Below, piece by piece: positions 1 through 12,530 of a DNA stretch of 64,000 bases. The number at the start of each line of letters is the position of its first letter. Position 1 is the stretch's first letter. The stretch spans positions 62,814,575 to 62,878,574 of the forward strand of contig OU744725.1 of assembly GCA_916613615.1 (NCBI GenBank). The letters are read 5' to 3'. A program made the position numbers and the translations under genes. The stretch comes from Steromphala cineraria (Eukaryota > Mollusca > Gastropoda > Trochida > Trochidae). A model generated the notes under the pieces. That model made no database searches, was not told where the DNA came from, and was given only the letters and a program-made list of their open reading frames with translations.

Positions 1-265
1 GTGAGAGTTTGAAATAAGCATCCATAAAATCCTTGATGATAAGGACCCACAAATAAAAAATACGTGGGTTAAACTCTGAAACTGTAAGCATTACTAATCA
101 GTCCTGATTTGACTTATTCTAAAATAACAGCAATATTATTGGAGATATTAGTAACAATGTTTTATAGTAAGGCGACTTTATACATAACATAACGATAGTA
201 ATGCAAAGGGATTTGTTAACCCTGAATTTTATGTATTTTGGGCCTAAGGCCTTATACTGAATAAA

Positions 266-308
266 ATCTATCTATCTGTCTTTCTTTCTTTCTGTCTGTC
301 AGTCTGTA
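266..308. repeat. Short pyrimidine microsatellite
   Basis: Runs of TCTA, TCTT and TCTG tetramers follow one another, directly after a small GGCCTAAGGCC palindrome. It is simple-sequence DNA with no coding potential. The first 550 bases of the window otherwise hold nothing I recognise. Confidence 0.8.
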
Positions 309-552
309 TTGTAAATACTCAACATTGTAGTCACTTTAGAGAGAAGGAATGAAGGTTCAGTGAAGAAATAAATCTAACTGCAAGTAACGTGAGAATAAGA
401 ACATCATCATGTTTGATGAATTGAGACTGTCATGTCCTGAATATATTTGAGTGTGGCCCTTGTGAATCACCTGGGTGAGTTGATGTTTATTCAAACATTT
501 TGTGGGTGGGGAGAGGGAAGGTTACAACCTTGAGGATAACAAATTTACAGTC

Positions 553-900
553 CAGTTCGAATCCTCCTCCCTTAACACTTAAATTTATAAAGCTTGGGAT
601 GATAAAAGTCTTGTGAGAATTTGTCAAACCTGTAACAGTTCTTTTCCTCCTCCCTTTACACTCAACACTTGAATTTATGAAGCTTGGGATGATAAAAATC
701 TTGTGAGAATTTTTCAAACCTGTAACAGTTCGTATCCTCCCCCCTTAACACTTAACACTTAAATTTATAAATCTTGGGATGATAAAAGTCTTGTGAGAAT
801 TTGTCAAACCTGTAACAGTTAGAATCCTCCTCCCTTTACACTTAACACTTGAATTTATAAAGCTTGGGATGGATAAAGTCTTGTGAGAATTTGTCAGATA
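553..900. repeat. Tandem repeat, 90-bp period, about 4 units
   Basis: The word AGCTTGGGATGATAAAAGTC and its variants recur at 591, 681, 771 and 861, giving an exact 90-bp spacing. Units differ by a few substitutions and by a CCTCCTCCC versus CCTCCCCCC block. Because 90 is a multiple of three, the minus strand shows a repetitive open frame, which is best read as a by-product of the array and not as a gene. Confidence 0.85.
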
Positions 901-1073
901 ACAGATAAAGAGTCTGTTGCTACGATCATCCCCAGAGCCAGACCACAAATCAACACCATCATTAAAGTTTCATGGTTCTCACTATCACCTATCCTGTATC
1001 TCTGGGAAGTGTGGTCGAATCATTGTACACATGAGTGCTTGCAAATCTCTTCCTGCTTCATGATTTAGTCAAT

Positions 1074-2215
1074 TTATTTGTTCAGAGTCTATATATTACC
1101 TTGCTTTGAGATAAAAAATAGTCCCTTTGTGACTTATTTCAGAGGACTGGAAAACATAAATGGAAGTGAAAACACTTACATTTTTTCAGGGTCTATATAT
1201 TTCCCTTGCTTTGAGATAAAATAGTCCTTTTGTGACTTATTTCAGAAGACTGGGAAGCATATGTGGGAAATGAGAACATAGATTTGTTCAAAGTCTATAT
1301 ATTACCTTGATTTGAGATCGAAAAAAGTCTCTGTTTAATATATTTCAGAAGACTGAGAAGCGTATATGTGAATTGAAAACACCAATTTGTTCAGGTTCTA
1401 TATATTTCCCTTGATTTGAGATCAAAAAGTCTCTGTGTGATATATTTCAGAAGACTGGGAAGCACATATTTTGACTAATAAAACCATATAGATTTGTTCA
1501 AGGTCTATATATTACCTTGATTTGAGACCTAAAAAAGTCTCTGTGTGATATATTTCAGAAGACTGGGAAGCACATATTTTGACTAATAAAACCATATAGA
1601 TTTGTTCAAGGTCTATATATTACCTTGATTTGAGACCTAAAAAAGTCTCTGTGTGATATATTTCAGAAGACTGGGAAGCACATATTTTGACTAATAAAAT
1701 CACATAGATTTGTTCAAGGTCTATATATTACCTTGATTTGAGACCTAAAAAAGTCTCTGTGTGATATATTTCAGAAGACTGGGAAGCACATATTTTGACT
1801 AATAAAATCACATAGATTTGTTCAAGGTCTATATATTACCTTGATTTGAGACCTAAAAAAGTCTCTGTGTGATATATTTCAGAAGACTGGGAAGCATATA
1901 TGTGAAGTATAACACATAGATTTGTTCAGGATCTATATAATTACCTTGACTTGAGATCAAAAAAAGTCTGTTTGTGATATATTTCAGAAGACTGGGAAGC
2001 ACATATTTTGACTTAAAATCACATAGATTTGTTCAAGGTCTATATATTACCTTGACTTGAGATAAAAAAAGTCTCTGTGTGATATATTTCAGAAGACTGA
2101 GAAGCGTATATGTGAAGTGAAAACACCAATTTGTTCAGGTTCTATATATTTCCCTTGATTTGTGATCTAAAAAAGTCCCTGTACGTGTGACATATTTCAG
2201 AAGACTGGGAAGCAT
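1074..2215. repeat. Tandem repeat, about 108-bp period, about 11 units
   Basis: The word GGTCTATATATTACCTTGAT recurs about every 108 bp. The central copies begin at 1501, 1609, 1717 and 1825 and are almost identical, while copies toward either edge diverge and vary from about 102 to 110 bp. Every unit contains ATATTTCAGAAGACTGGGAAG, which resembles a 3' splice acceptor; I have no evidence that it is used. The homogeneous core with diverged edges is what unequal crossing-over produces. Confidence 0.9.
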
Positions 2216-2629
2216 TTTTATGCTTCATCATATACACAACTTTGTTTGTGTATGTCATCATACACATGGATATTATCAGCTGAGTTGATAACTCGATCGT
2301 CCGAACAGCAAATCATTGTTTTCCTATTTAGTATTATTGACTTACATTGACTATAATACTAATGACTAGCATTATAACCATGTTTCTGTATATGATATTG
2401 GAAGCTCGATTTCTTGGCTTCATTGGTTGTAGGCTACTAATGAATGAAACATTCTTCTTTTAAACTCTCAAACTCTACCCCTCTTTCATATTTGTGTATG
2501 AAACAAAAACGTTTATTTTTTAGAGATTGTGTATGTCATCATCTAGTTAATAACAACTTTTTACTTCACTGTCAAACAACTGATGTTTCCATTAAACCCA
2601 TTCTAATAATTTGTGATTCTGAAATGGGA

Positions 2630-2945
2630 CACATGATTGTGGTTTGTCAATTAGAGATTTCAATTGAATTTTTTCAAAACAAGACAGCTAAGGTGTCCAA
2701 TAAGCCCTTAATAATAGGTTGAATATGGTATTCACTTGAGTTCTTTGCTAAAAACTTTGTAATTATCAATTAGAGATTTCAATTTAATTTTTTCCAAACA
2801 AGACAGCTAAGGTGTCCAATAAGCTCTTAATAATAAGTTGAATATGGTATACACTTGAGTTCTTCACTAAAAGCTTTGTAATTATCAATTGGAGATTTCA
2901 ATTGAAATTTTGCCAAACCAGACAGCTGAGGTTTTTGTTATGGTT
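2630..2945. repeat. Tandem repeat, 119-bp period, about 2.7 units
   Basis: CAATTAGAGATTTCAATTGAA-type words begin at 2648, 2767 and 2886. Each is followed by a shared block that contains AAGACAGCTAAGGTGTCCAA. The unit shares GAGAT-TCAATTGAA with the array just downstream, so the two arrays probably derive from one ancestral unit. Confidence 0.8.
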
Positions 2946-2969
2946 AATATAATATTCATTTGATTTCAT

Positions 2970-3450
2970 TGCCAAAAAATTTTGTATCATTAATGGGAGA
3001 TATCAATTGAATTTGTGTAGGTTTTCATTTAGCCCCTCCTAATATATATGTGAATACACATGTTTTCTCTGATAAAAAATTGTGTATCATCAATGGGTGA
3101 TATCAATTGAATTCGCTTAGGTTTTCATTTAGCCCCCCTAATATATGTGTGAATACACATGTTTCCTGTGCTAAAAAATTGTGTATCATCGATGGGAGAT
3201 ATCAATTGAAATTGCTGAGGTTTTCATTTAGCCCCCCTAATATATGTGTGAATACACATATTTTCTCTGCTAAAAAATTGTGTATCATCAATGGGAGATA
3301 TCAATTGAATTCGCTTAGGTTCATTTAGCCCCTCCTAATATATGTGTGATACACATGTTTTCTCTGCTAAAAAATTGTGTATCATCAATGGGAGATATCA
3401 ATTGAATTTGCTGAGGTTTCCATTTAGCCCATACTAATATATGTGTGTAT
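2970..3450. repeat. Tandem repeat, about 100-bp period, 5 units
   Basis: ATCATCAATGGGAGATATCA and variants begin at 2986, 3086, 3185, 3284 and 3381. Each unit carries TTTAGCCCC, a TATATGTGTG stretch and ACACATGTTTTCTCT. Short open frames across it are repeat translations, not genes. Confidence 0.85.
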
Positions 3451-4270
3451 AATATGGACGCTTGATTGGATTTGGACCAGAGTGGATGTGCAGTGTTGAA
3501 GCAATGACAGGGACCATTAAGTGATTGCTATTGGAACCAAACTCTGGGGACCATACACGATGAAGCTAGCTCCACCAGGTGGAATCTACGGACATCATTA
3601 TTGTCACTGACACACAGGATATTGACTATCAGTGGACTCCACTTGAATGAATAAGGTGAGGCGGACAGTGATACTTTAAGATGTTGTGTTTGATAAATAT
3701 GAAGTGACATATGTTAATGACGTATGATAATGACATATATGTTAACCATTAATGGTTGACCTCTGGAGATAAAGTATGATTTTTTTTAATCTGATATGGA
3801 TCGTATATTTATTTTGTCTATTTTGATTTCTGCAGTTAAGGTCATTTTGCTCTAGATGGAATATAAGTGTTAAAAGATTTCCAGTATCATTGAGCTGAGA
3901 GATAATGAAGCTGTCAATATCAACTTGTTATTTGAAAGGATATCCAGTTGGATTGTTAAGTATCCTTTATATAGGTTATTATCATTATTGAGTAAGTTTG
4001 TGCATCAAATAGTTTCTGCTCCAACACGCATCCTCTTCCCCCCTTCATGGTGTTGGAATTCAACAAGCCAAGTGAGTGATACAATGGCTTTCATACCCCA
4101 GGTTATGAGGGAAAAGTGCCCTCCTTCTGTGTGTCCATCTTTCATTTTTAAGAACAGATTGTATGGAAGGTATGAAAGGTATAAAGGTTCCCCTGAACTG
4201 CATGATGAAGCAGAAGTGAAAATCATATAATGAGTGGGGATTCAACCTTGACCTTCATCTGATTGTAATA
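3451..4270. other. No gene seen; anonymous sequence
   Basis: Overlapping short frames are open on both strands at 3925-4245, but none shows a domain, convincing splice sites or biased codon use. The minus strand around 4235-4305 has a weak tRNA-like block (a GGTTGAATCCC B-box-like word), which could be a decayed SINE head. Confidence 0.4.
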
Positions 4271-4760
4271 CGATAATCTGCTGATTCAACCAAAGCAGGA
4301 ATGTCCAACCAGCTTCAGTCAGTAAGACTATTTTGACCAATCTGATTTAACCAAAGCAGGAATGTCCAACCAGCTTCAGTCAGTAAGACTATTTTGACCA
4401 ATCTGATTTAACCAAAGCAGGAATGTCCAACCAGCTTCAGTCAGTAAGACTATTTTGACCAATCTGATTTAACCAAAGCAGGAATGTCCAACCAGCTGAA
4501 GTCAGTAAGACTATTTTGACCAATCTGATTCAACCAAAGCAGGAATGTCCAACCAGCTGAAGTCAGTAAGACTATTTTGACCAATCTGATTCAACCAAAG
4601 CAGGAATGTCCAACCAGCTGAAGTCAGTAAGACTATTTTGACCAATCTGATTCAACCAAAGCAGGAATGTCCAACCAGCTGAAGTCAGTAAGACTATTTT
4701 GACCAATCTGATTCAACCAAAGCAAGAATGTCCAACCAGCTGCAGTCAGAAGGAATGTTT
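4271..4760. repeat. Tandem repeat, 61-bp period, 8 units
   Basis: AACCAAAGCAGGAATGTCCA recurs every 61 bp, with copies near 4287, 4348, 4410, 4471, 4532, 4593, 4654 and 4715. Two sub-variants are arranged in blocks, with CAGCTTCAGTCAG in the earlier units and CAGCTGAAGTCAG in the later ones. This shows local homogenisation. Confidence 0.92.
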
Positions 4761-5890
4761 AGACTTCATCTTGCAGCAATAGTTCAATTAAATTTGCAAC
4801 CATGGTAACTTCATGGGTAACATTATATACCTTAATCTGAATTATGTTTTTGATAGTTACTAGTAAATTGTTCTATGTGATGTTGATATACAAAGCTTCT
4901 GTGATAGTATAGACTGAGCGGTATATTATTACACTTATTACATTATTACAATATGCTAGGTATACTAGAAAAAATAACTTACTTAGGGATACTTTATTTT
5001 TTATGATTGATAATTCACCAGGTGAACAATAAAGACATCTGTCATTATTCATAATTTTACAATTTGAAAATATCTTATTTTGTCTAATATATCACATACA
5101 GTATCTTAAACAATTCCAAGTTTAATAACTATTCCTAGACTAATGATATACTGAACACCATTTTCACAAATGTCTGATAGTCATGAGAATTTAAGTGGAA
5201 ATCTGCACTACTCGGCTAAAGGAATCAAAATGAGGTAGTCTGGTATTACTACTTTGATATTTGAAAGGTCTCATTAACTATTAAACAGCCTGGCCCAAGT
5301 GAACTGAAGTAATGATTAGAGCTGTGTTGATGTTACAGTTGTGTAATCTCGTTTAGCGAAGTGTGTATACTGCAGTAAATGTAAACTAATCTGATGATTG
5401 CGCAATTTTCAATATTTATTATTTTACAAATGTAAATTTAATAATGGGATGTTTTAATCATATAAATAAAATAAAAACTCTCATTCATTTCAAAATGTCA
5501 ATATATGAAAAATGCTTGTTTTCAATGAATATCTAAAAACAGTTGACCATTTATGTCTGCCTAAGGCAAATTCTCACGTCCAATTTACATGGATACTTAA
5601 CTATTTATATAACCTATAGACAAGTATCAACTCGTAACTGTCATTATTAATGTTTTCAATAAGTTTCAAAAATTACGTTTGACTGATTGTGTCATTGTCC
5701 TGTTTTGGATCACAATCGCGACTTCAAACCTTCCTATTATGACCTCCATCAACCCACGCAGTGGATTGTTAACAAGTGTTTTCATTAGCACATAACATAA
5801 TCTGGCTATCTTGCAAAAACAAGACAGAATATAGCAGTTTGATTTATTTTTTAAGGTGCTGCATGACAACAATCAATACCAGTACTTGTA
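4761..5890. other. AT-rich stretch without genes; part of a dispersed repeat
   Basis: Mostly AT-rich DNA with no supported gene. The part at about 5517-5690 resembles 30719-30868: both share a TTTTCAATGAA word, TTACATGGATACT, and CAATAAGTTTCAA followed by GTTTGACTGATTG, in the same order. It is therefore a dispersed or anciently duplicated sequence. Confidence 0.55.
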
Positions 5891-5899
5891 TTTGAATCT

Positions 5900-6970
5900 T
5901 CAAGACGTCAGGTGTGACAAATAGTATTTATAGAATCAACCAGAGTGAAGATCATGTGAGCAGTTCCATGAACATCAGAGGTCATATAATATCTTTAGAA
6001 AGAATAAGTAAGAGAAGAATTCAAAGTGATGCATATGTTACCATTGTTGAATCAATTTCTTATAAATCTGTTTGAGGTACATGGTATTCCAACTCTTGTT
6101 TGTTGGTCGTCCAGAAGTCAACAGACATGTGACAAACAGTCTCTTTAAAACCAACAAGAGTGTAAATCACATGACCGCTTCTGTCTTCAAAAATAGAGGT
6201 CTTACACATCTCTGTCATAAGAATATGAGAGAAAAATGAATATGTTGCCATTGTTTCATAAGTTATTATATATCTATCTGAGGAACATGTTATTCCTACT
6301 GTTGTCATCTAGAAGTCAATAGAGGTGTGAAAAACAATCTATTTACAAACAACAAGATTGTAAACACATGAACACTTCCAGTCTCGTAAAGCTCTTACAC
6401 ATTGCGGACAAAAGAGTAAGAGAGAGAAATGCATGTGTTTTCATTGTTTCATAATATCTTTTATATCTATCAGAGGTACATGTTATGTAGTAAATAATGA
6501 CCCGGTGTACCAAGGGGTTAGGGAAAATAACCTCACGAGGGCATAGCCTGATAAAGGCGCTGATTGATGACATGGAGGTCTCTAGTTCGATTCCCACTTT
6601 CGCCGTTCATAAATTTGAACTTTCTTGTTTGATTAAAACTTAAAAATTCAAAAGTCCAATTGTTTGCGTTTATTTACAAACTTATAACCCACCAAGGTGG
6701 TTATGAGATAACCAACCTACGCAAATGGAGCTTACGGCTTATTCAATTCAACTAAAATAAAGGCAATAACTTCCCAAGGGGTGTAAAGGGTAAACACCTA
6801 TAGGACGGTAGTTACGAGTTAAAACCAATTGAAAAAAAGAAGGGATATAACCGCCCAAGGGGTGTAATGGTAAGTTAGCCATCCAGACGTGTGACAAATA
6901 GTCTGTTTACGATCAACACAATGAAGTGTAAATCATGTGACCAGTTCCGTTTCTAACAACAGAGGTAACA
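5900..6970. repeat. Degenerate ~200-bp repeat, 4 copies, interrupted
   Basis: Related blocks near 5905, 6110, 6310 and 6888 share GTGTGACAAA-AGTCT-TTTA, then CAACA-AG-GTAAATCA, then CATGTGACCAGTTCC and CAGAGGT. Spacing is about 200 bp for the first three. The last is displaced about 400 bp by the insert at 6487-6882. Confidence 0.65.
6487..6882 (+). mobile_element. tRNA-derived SINE-like insert
   Basis: A polymerase III promoter-like head lies at about 6525-6605, with an A-box-like TAGCCTGATAAAGG and a B box TAGTTCGATTCCC about 40 bp later. The head can form a D-like stem but not a full cloverleaf, so it is tRNA-derived and not a tRNA gene. Downstream, CCAAGGGGTGTAA-type words appear twice more. 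The segment sits inside the ~200-bp repeat series and separates its third and fourth copies, which supports insertion. I could not define a target duplication. Class assignment to SINE is inference. Confidence 0.5.
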
Positions 6971-8066
6971 GATGCATTAAGTCTCAAGAGAGGACAGAAA
7001 CGAAATCTTCTTTGTGGTTTGTTATATTTTGTTTCCCATATTTTAATGTATTAAATGCAAGGTGTAGGAATGTTGGATGTCATAAAAGCAATGATAATGA
7101 TTTCCAAAACAATTTAATTTTTGTTTTGCCAATACTTTTTATCTTATTAATCATTCATACACTCAAAAGATACAATTTTCCTTTTTAATTGTGTTGAATC
7201 CAGTTTTAAACCAATATTTTAGAAAATGAATCTTTTACTTTTTGAAAATGATATTTTTTCCTACAAAAACACTGTTTTATATTAGAAAATCATCTAATTT
7301 AAATGAATTTGAAGGAGAACAATCATCTTATATGGCATTATTATTTAAAAATGAAACTATCATATTGTCCTTATTTGTGAAATTGTGAAAAGGTAAATGT
7401 GTAATCAAACCTTGTATTAATACAGAAATCCTTTTAAATCCAGCTGTATCATTTAAAAATTAAGATATCCTTTTGTTCAATAATTCGTTTTTGAAAAAAA
7501 ATACTAATAATATTCTGATCCAAAACCTTCAAACTTCTCTTGTCCAATACAATATAGCATTATTGAGAAGACCTTGAATTATGCAAAAGGTTTTTTATGA
7601 AACTGATATATGTCCTATCAACTTCATCTTCAAATACAATAAGACAAGATAGAAGTTTATAATAAAATCATTCCAATGCAAAAAGTCATATCAATACCCA
7701 AAGACAAGATAGAACTTTAAAGTAAAATCATACCAATAGAAATCCTAGAAATAGTTTCGACCAAGAACCTAACGACCCTATTTGATTAAAAAGATAAGCA
7801 ACATTGGGTGAGCATAGCGAAACAATCAACATTGACCTTTATGGTAAAATGATCATCATTGATTGTATCCATGTTGTGATACATGTTGATGTGTTCGGGA
7901 TCCTCTAGTTACATCAAGGTGACCCAGTGCACAAGTCTGGCTCCTGCCTCGTTAGTGGAAACTCATTGATTACCAGATTTAATTACATGAATATTCTGGT
8001 GCTTGATGCAAGCGTCCTACCAAGAACATCCTTTCATCAGTAGAGGGCAGAGTTTTCAACTGGTAA
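6971..8066. other. AT-rich stretch; one 73-bp duplication; GC-richer patch
   Basis: No supported gene. Two copies of AAGACAAGATAGAA followed by AAAATCAT-CCAAT lie about 73 bp apart at 7640-7740. At about 7790-8060 the sequence becomes less AT-rich and non-repetitive. This could be conserved regulatory DNA, but no frame stays open long enough to call an exon. Confidence 0.4.
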
Positions 8067-8447
8067 AGGGACAGTCCTATCAGGGTATTTTTTGTGGAAA
8101 GTAAATTCAAGGTTACATTCTAGTTTGTCCACGTGTTATTATACAATGATCAGTACACAACCTAGTTGAGACGTGCATGCTGACTGTAACATTTTTATTA
8201 ATTTATATTTGTCAACTTGATACATAAGAGCACAAAATTGGTAAAAAATATAGAAACAATTATCACTGCCATTGCTACAGCATTTTAACATTGTTAAGTA
8301 GTCTTTTCATTTATGATATGTAAAGGTGTGGATATACTATTAAAACAATAGTTTATTTCATTAGTAATGTAAAACCAGAGGGTTTCCTTGTGTAATATCG
8401 TAAACCTCAAAATGGCGGACTGGATGTCCATAGGACAGTCACTTTAA
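8063..8447. mobile_element. TTAA-type MITE, 377 bp
   Basis: The left end at 8067 reads AGGGACAGTCCTATCAGGG. The right end at 8443, read in reverse complement, is AGTGACTGTCCTATGG, so the termini are imperfect inverted repeats. The right flank is TTAA (8444-8447) and the left flank is GTAA (8063-8066), a TTAA with one change. The inside has no coding capacity. TTAA duplications are typical of piggyBac-like and Kolobok transposases; which one mobilised this element cannot be decided from the sequence. Confidence 0.6.
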
Positions 8448-9450
8448 GGGCCAGGAATCTCATTTACATTTTTTAATCCTCAAGACGTCAAAGTATATGA
8501 GACTTGTTGGCTGAAAATTAATTATTACGTCATAATAATGATGAGTTTCATTATCACAAAATAATAACTCAGGACAGATAATCTTAAATTATTTATCAAT
8601 TTGAAACATTTTTTATTGAAAAATAAAACATATATTGTCATTTCTCTACATGACTTTGGAAGATAGGGTTCATTTGCTCACCAAAAGACATGAAACAATA
8701 ATACAACCATAGTAGAAAGGTGCGTCCTATTTATTCTTATAGGGTTTAGCACCAATGGTAATTTCAAAGTAATAGAATAACAAATCTTTGACAGTCTAAT
8801 CTTGATATAAATGATGCCCTTCTGATTATGCAATTCTGATCTTGTTAAAGCCTTAAGCCTCCAATACCTTTTTAATTATTATTTTCATTTGTATCTTGTG
8901 AGGCCTATAAATTGGCCACTTGGAATTGTTTTTCACAAAATATGAAATGACTCACATGCCAACCTTTAGTTTGTATCTGATCATTAAAAAGGAAATGAAA
9001 CTTTCATATACACTAGCTTTGAATGGGATTGCGGTGTACTTTTAAAGTTTTAAGCAAACTTCTTCATATTAAATTACATTCACTACATAAATCTGGTTAG
9101 TAGGAACGGATCCATTTGAAGGGTATTTATTATTTTGTTTTCGATATAGTACTTTACCTTTGAATGAGATTGGAGGTGTTCTTCTGATTCAAGATTAAAG
9201 TTCTAGAGTATATTTTTAATTCTTTACATAAGATTTCATTTTTTTATTTCTGAACATCAATTTGGTAGGCAGGTGCTTCTAATATGTTTTGAATGTTTTT
9301 TTCTAGTTGGGCTCAGTTATTCTATCAAGTCTTAAGAATCTCCCCATCACTCATGTTTGAAAATTGCCAAACAAATCTCTGCTTTGATATTGGAAAATGA
9401 TGTTTTTAGGCTTTGATGCTTTGATGGATTTGTATGGATTGATGATATAT
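8448..9450. other. AT-rich stretch without visible gene
   Basis: I see only AT-rich, low-information sequence with scattered short open frames that carry no recognisable motif. Confidence 0.5.
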
Positions 9451-9454
9451 ATAG

Positions 9455-9600
9455 AGGATACTAAACGACCTTCCATTTAATACTATTTTTATTAAACGAG
9501 TTAATGATTTTGTATAAAACGAGCGAAAGCGAGTTTGATACCAAATCATTCACGAGTTTAATAAAAATAGTATTAAATGGAAGGAAGTTTAGTATTCTGT
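9455..9600. mobile_element. Foldback hairpin element with GAGCGAAAGCGAG loop
   Basis: Arms at 9455-9512 and 9542-9598 are near-perfect reverse complements over about 57 bp. The loop contains CGAGCGAAAGCGAG. The same architecture occurs at 18269, 24454, 48050 and 48415, so this is a dispersed family. The following 140 bp (TTATTACTTGCCC, then a GTGACGTCACG site near 9700) also resembles the flank of the 48198 copy, so the mobile unit may extend to about 9735. It has no coding capacity. Confidence 0.65.
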
Positions 9601-9739
9601 TTATTACTTGCCCTAAAAATAACGCAAACTTGCTGAAAATGTGCTGAAACTAACAGTTCCGCGACTCGGCACCCATTATGACGAAGCGCTTACATTGTGA
9701 CGTCACGTACAACAGTTCACTTCTGTGATATCATACTTG

Positions 9740-12060
9740 CATTGTGATATTACACTAGTTTAATATTGCTGTATAGATATTACACTGCGGTATATTACAC
9801 AGGCGTGTAATAAATATTCTTATTGAAGATTTCATATTTATTTCTCTCCATTTTCACTTTTGTCCTTCTTTTACTTCTTTTATCTCATCTTAGCCTTTCT
9901 CAGCTATTTAGCTTAATCTTACTTAATCTTATAATATAGTTGCGTATCAAGCATTTACTTGTATAATGTCAATACTGTTACAAAACTATTGACAGGACTG
10001 TGAAAAAGGTCATTATTTTTCTCCTTATATTAAACTAGTGGCAATTTGATTAAAATGGTCTTGGGAAAATCTAATTCATTCTATTCATCTTTATCAAAAT
10101 GATATTGATTTACTTAAACTATTTTTTAATCTGCTGAAACTTTCTTTTTTGTTTTTTATAAAAGTTTTCTGATAAAGTTCCTTAAAAAATAAAATTTGTT
10201 GGAAAGTAATTCTGATTAAATTTTAAATTCTTTATATTTCTTTTACCAATTCTTTTTCATGTACCTTTCAAATCAGTTTGAATAAGAGTTCTTACTAGTC
10301 ATGTTAGAAAGATATTTCAAATCCTCATCTACTTTTAAAATTCCCCCTTTAAACTTAACCTTTAAAAGACCATTTCTACTTACTTCTAATGAAAAGATGT
10401 TTATAAAAAGGGGAGAATTTTTTTGAAAAAGTTGCATCTCTTCATTTCCCCCCACCTATCCACCTATATGTAATTATATCACTTATTTTCATAAATGGAA
10501 ATTGCTTAGCTCTAAGCGAAATTAATCCATAAAAATTCTCTTTACCTATCCAACTTATGTCTAATAGTCAATATTATTTTAATGGATTCAGGATGAAAAT
10601 TTGTTTCAAGACCCTCCAAATCTTTTCAAAGCTTATAACTTTTGGAATAAATGAATTTAAAAAGCAAATAAATTTGTCAATTGACATTCTTGGCACATGT
10701 AGAATCTATAGTTAGATACCCAATATCCCTCTAAATGCAAAAACGTCTTATTTCCTTTTGAATGAGAGACTTTGAATCATGGAGTCCAATCAGGTAGAAA
10801 CTGTAAACTAATTTACTCAAGATTTCAGAAGGCGGACTTGTTGTGATGTTTTTTAACCCAAAATTGATTATCCTCATTTATGGAGAGAAATCTTTAAGGT
10901 CACAATTTAATGATGTTTTCGCCATTCGGTGTAAATGTATGACAAAACTTTTTTGTCAGAGGGGTTAAAAACTTATATTTCTCAAGCAGTTGAGAAATGT
11001 TGAGTAAGGTCTCAAGTGAAAACTGGGTCAGCCATTTTAGTGTGAACATCTTTGGTTATAAAAACAGATTTTGGTAGCTTAACCTTAAATTGTATAAATC
11101 ATTTTGAATTGATGTCATTTAGTGAGATACAGAAAAAAGCAGCAAATTATCTAGTTGAACCACAGTTCCAACAACTACATGTTGTATTTGCTCATAACCT
11201 CTTTGTAAAGAACTTATATATCAGTTACATCTAATTCTAAATTTGCGTCTTTACCTTATAAGGAATTAATCACATCATGCGATCGTTCATTGTGATAATG
11301 CCCTGAACAAATCTGCTTTAGATCATGTATATTTTCCGATCTAGTTAAGACCTGAACAGGTTTACTTCTGATCGCCGCAGCAAATATCTGGACTGAAAGG
11401 TTCGTTTGATCATTTGCTCTTTGGCAAATTGGAGCAAATGCTATGAAATCATTTTCAAGACTAGATTTCATCTATGAAGTAAGTTTCAGAAGTGACAGGC
11501 AAATCGGGGAAATGGCCTTACGTCAAACATACTAGAATAAGTAAAAGAAAGGTTTTAAATTAGGTAATGGAAAAGAGGCAGTAAGATTTAATCAATCAAT
11601 TCTCTTATGTAAGCTCATCTGTCTTGTTCAGTAGACCTTATAGAGATTCTGTCGAGTTTACCAATATATGAAGTTTTTCCATGATCGTATAATGGAGATT
11701 TATCTATAAGCTATTTTGAGTAATGTGCCTTTGTAATCTGCTTGATGTTCCTGTCTGAACTTTTGAAGATTCTACAAAGTTTTTTTGATATACCAATCCT
11801 TCATGTTCATATAAGCATCCTTGGAAAAAGTAAATTATGTATTATAACCTTTTTGGTAAACAAGACCATTTTTCAGAGTTTATTTTCTTACTCCTTGATC
11901 CATCTTTGTGTTAACCATAAAGTATTAATAAAAAATATTGCTTTTTTTAATATAATCAAACCTGAACTTATTTCCCTTAGAAGACTTGAAAAGAGATTGA
12001 TATCGTCTCATCCCCTCATCAAGATATTTCATTCTAAGTCAGGATAACACAAGTAGTTTC
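9740..12060. other. AT-rich stretch without supported gene
   Basis: Mostly AT-rich DNA. One minus-strand frame at 11256-11471 (71 codons) is less AT-biased than its surroundings. It starts right after a CTTACTTCATAG acceptor-like word and stops just before AAGGTAAAG, a donor-like word. It matches no family I know and could be a terminal exon, conserved non-coding DNA or chance. Confidence 0.35.
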
Positions 12061-12062
12061 AC

Positions 12063-12530
12063 TTAAAGAGCCACTCTGTGAGTTTTAAGGTGTCAGAAAA
12101 TTTTCAATAGTTCAAACACGATTTTTATGACTGGCGATTCACCACGGTTTGATACACACTGCCATAGAAACGAACGAGTCGACATGCATGCAGTCACCGT
12201 ACGCTTCGGGAGTTGCTTCGTCTGAATAATAACTAAAAGTTTTTTATCATTGTACTACCCGTACTTTTATATAAGTAGAGATTGGTTAGCATCAATATCA
12301 TGCATGTTTATGTCCAGAAAATAGTGTTATTTTAAGAGATGTTACCGCAACCTGTTTTGGTTTGAGTGATGACAACAGTGACGTCAACCTTTGACGTCAT
12401 AAGCACAAGACATTATGACGTCACAGTGTTGACCGAAGCACAGCTGACGTTACGCGATAGAAAAAAGAAATGACATTTAAAACGCTCAAGAAAATTAAAA
12501 AACACAGTAGGTTTGTCTCCTAAATCACCT
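12063..12530. mobile_element. Possible decayed TTAA-type element
   Basis: The left edge TTAA|AGAGCCACTCTGTGAG at 12063 resembles the TTAA|AGRGG starts of other short elements in this window. A partner end near 12500-12523 is only loosely similar in reverse complement. The interior is less AT-rich and contains three TGACGTCA-like words. The boundaries are tentative. Confidence 0.3.
12376..12424. promoter_or_regulatory. Cluster of three CRE-like sites
   Basis: GTGACGTCAA, TTGACGTCAT and ATGACGTCAC lie within about 50 bp. TGACGTCA is the palindromic CREB/ATF site. The same three-site arrangement occurs in the repeat unit at about 48270-48330, so it may be carried by a mobile sequence. Function is inferred from the motif alone. 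Confidence 0.4.

Noticed and set aside
1074..2215. CRISPR-like array
   Set aside because: There are no distinct spacers; the whole 108-bp unit repeats, and the sequence is eukaryotic in character.
8040..8450. Promoter or coding region because of its higher GC
   Set aside because: The paired AGGGACAGTCCTAT-like ends and the TTAA flank explain it as a MITE.
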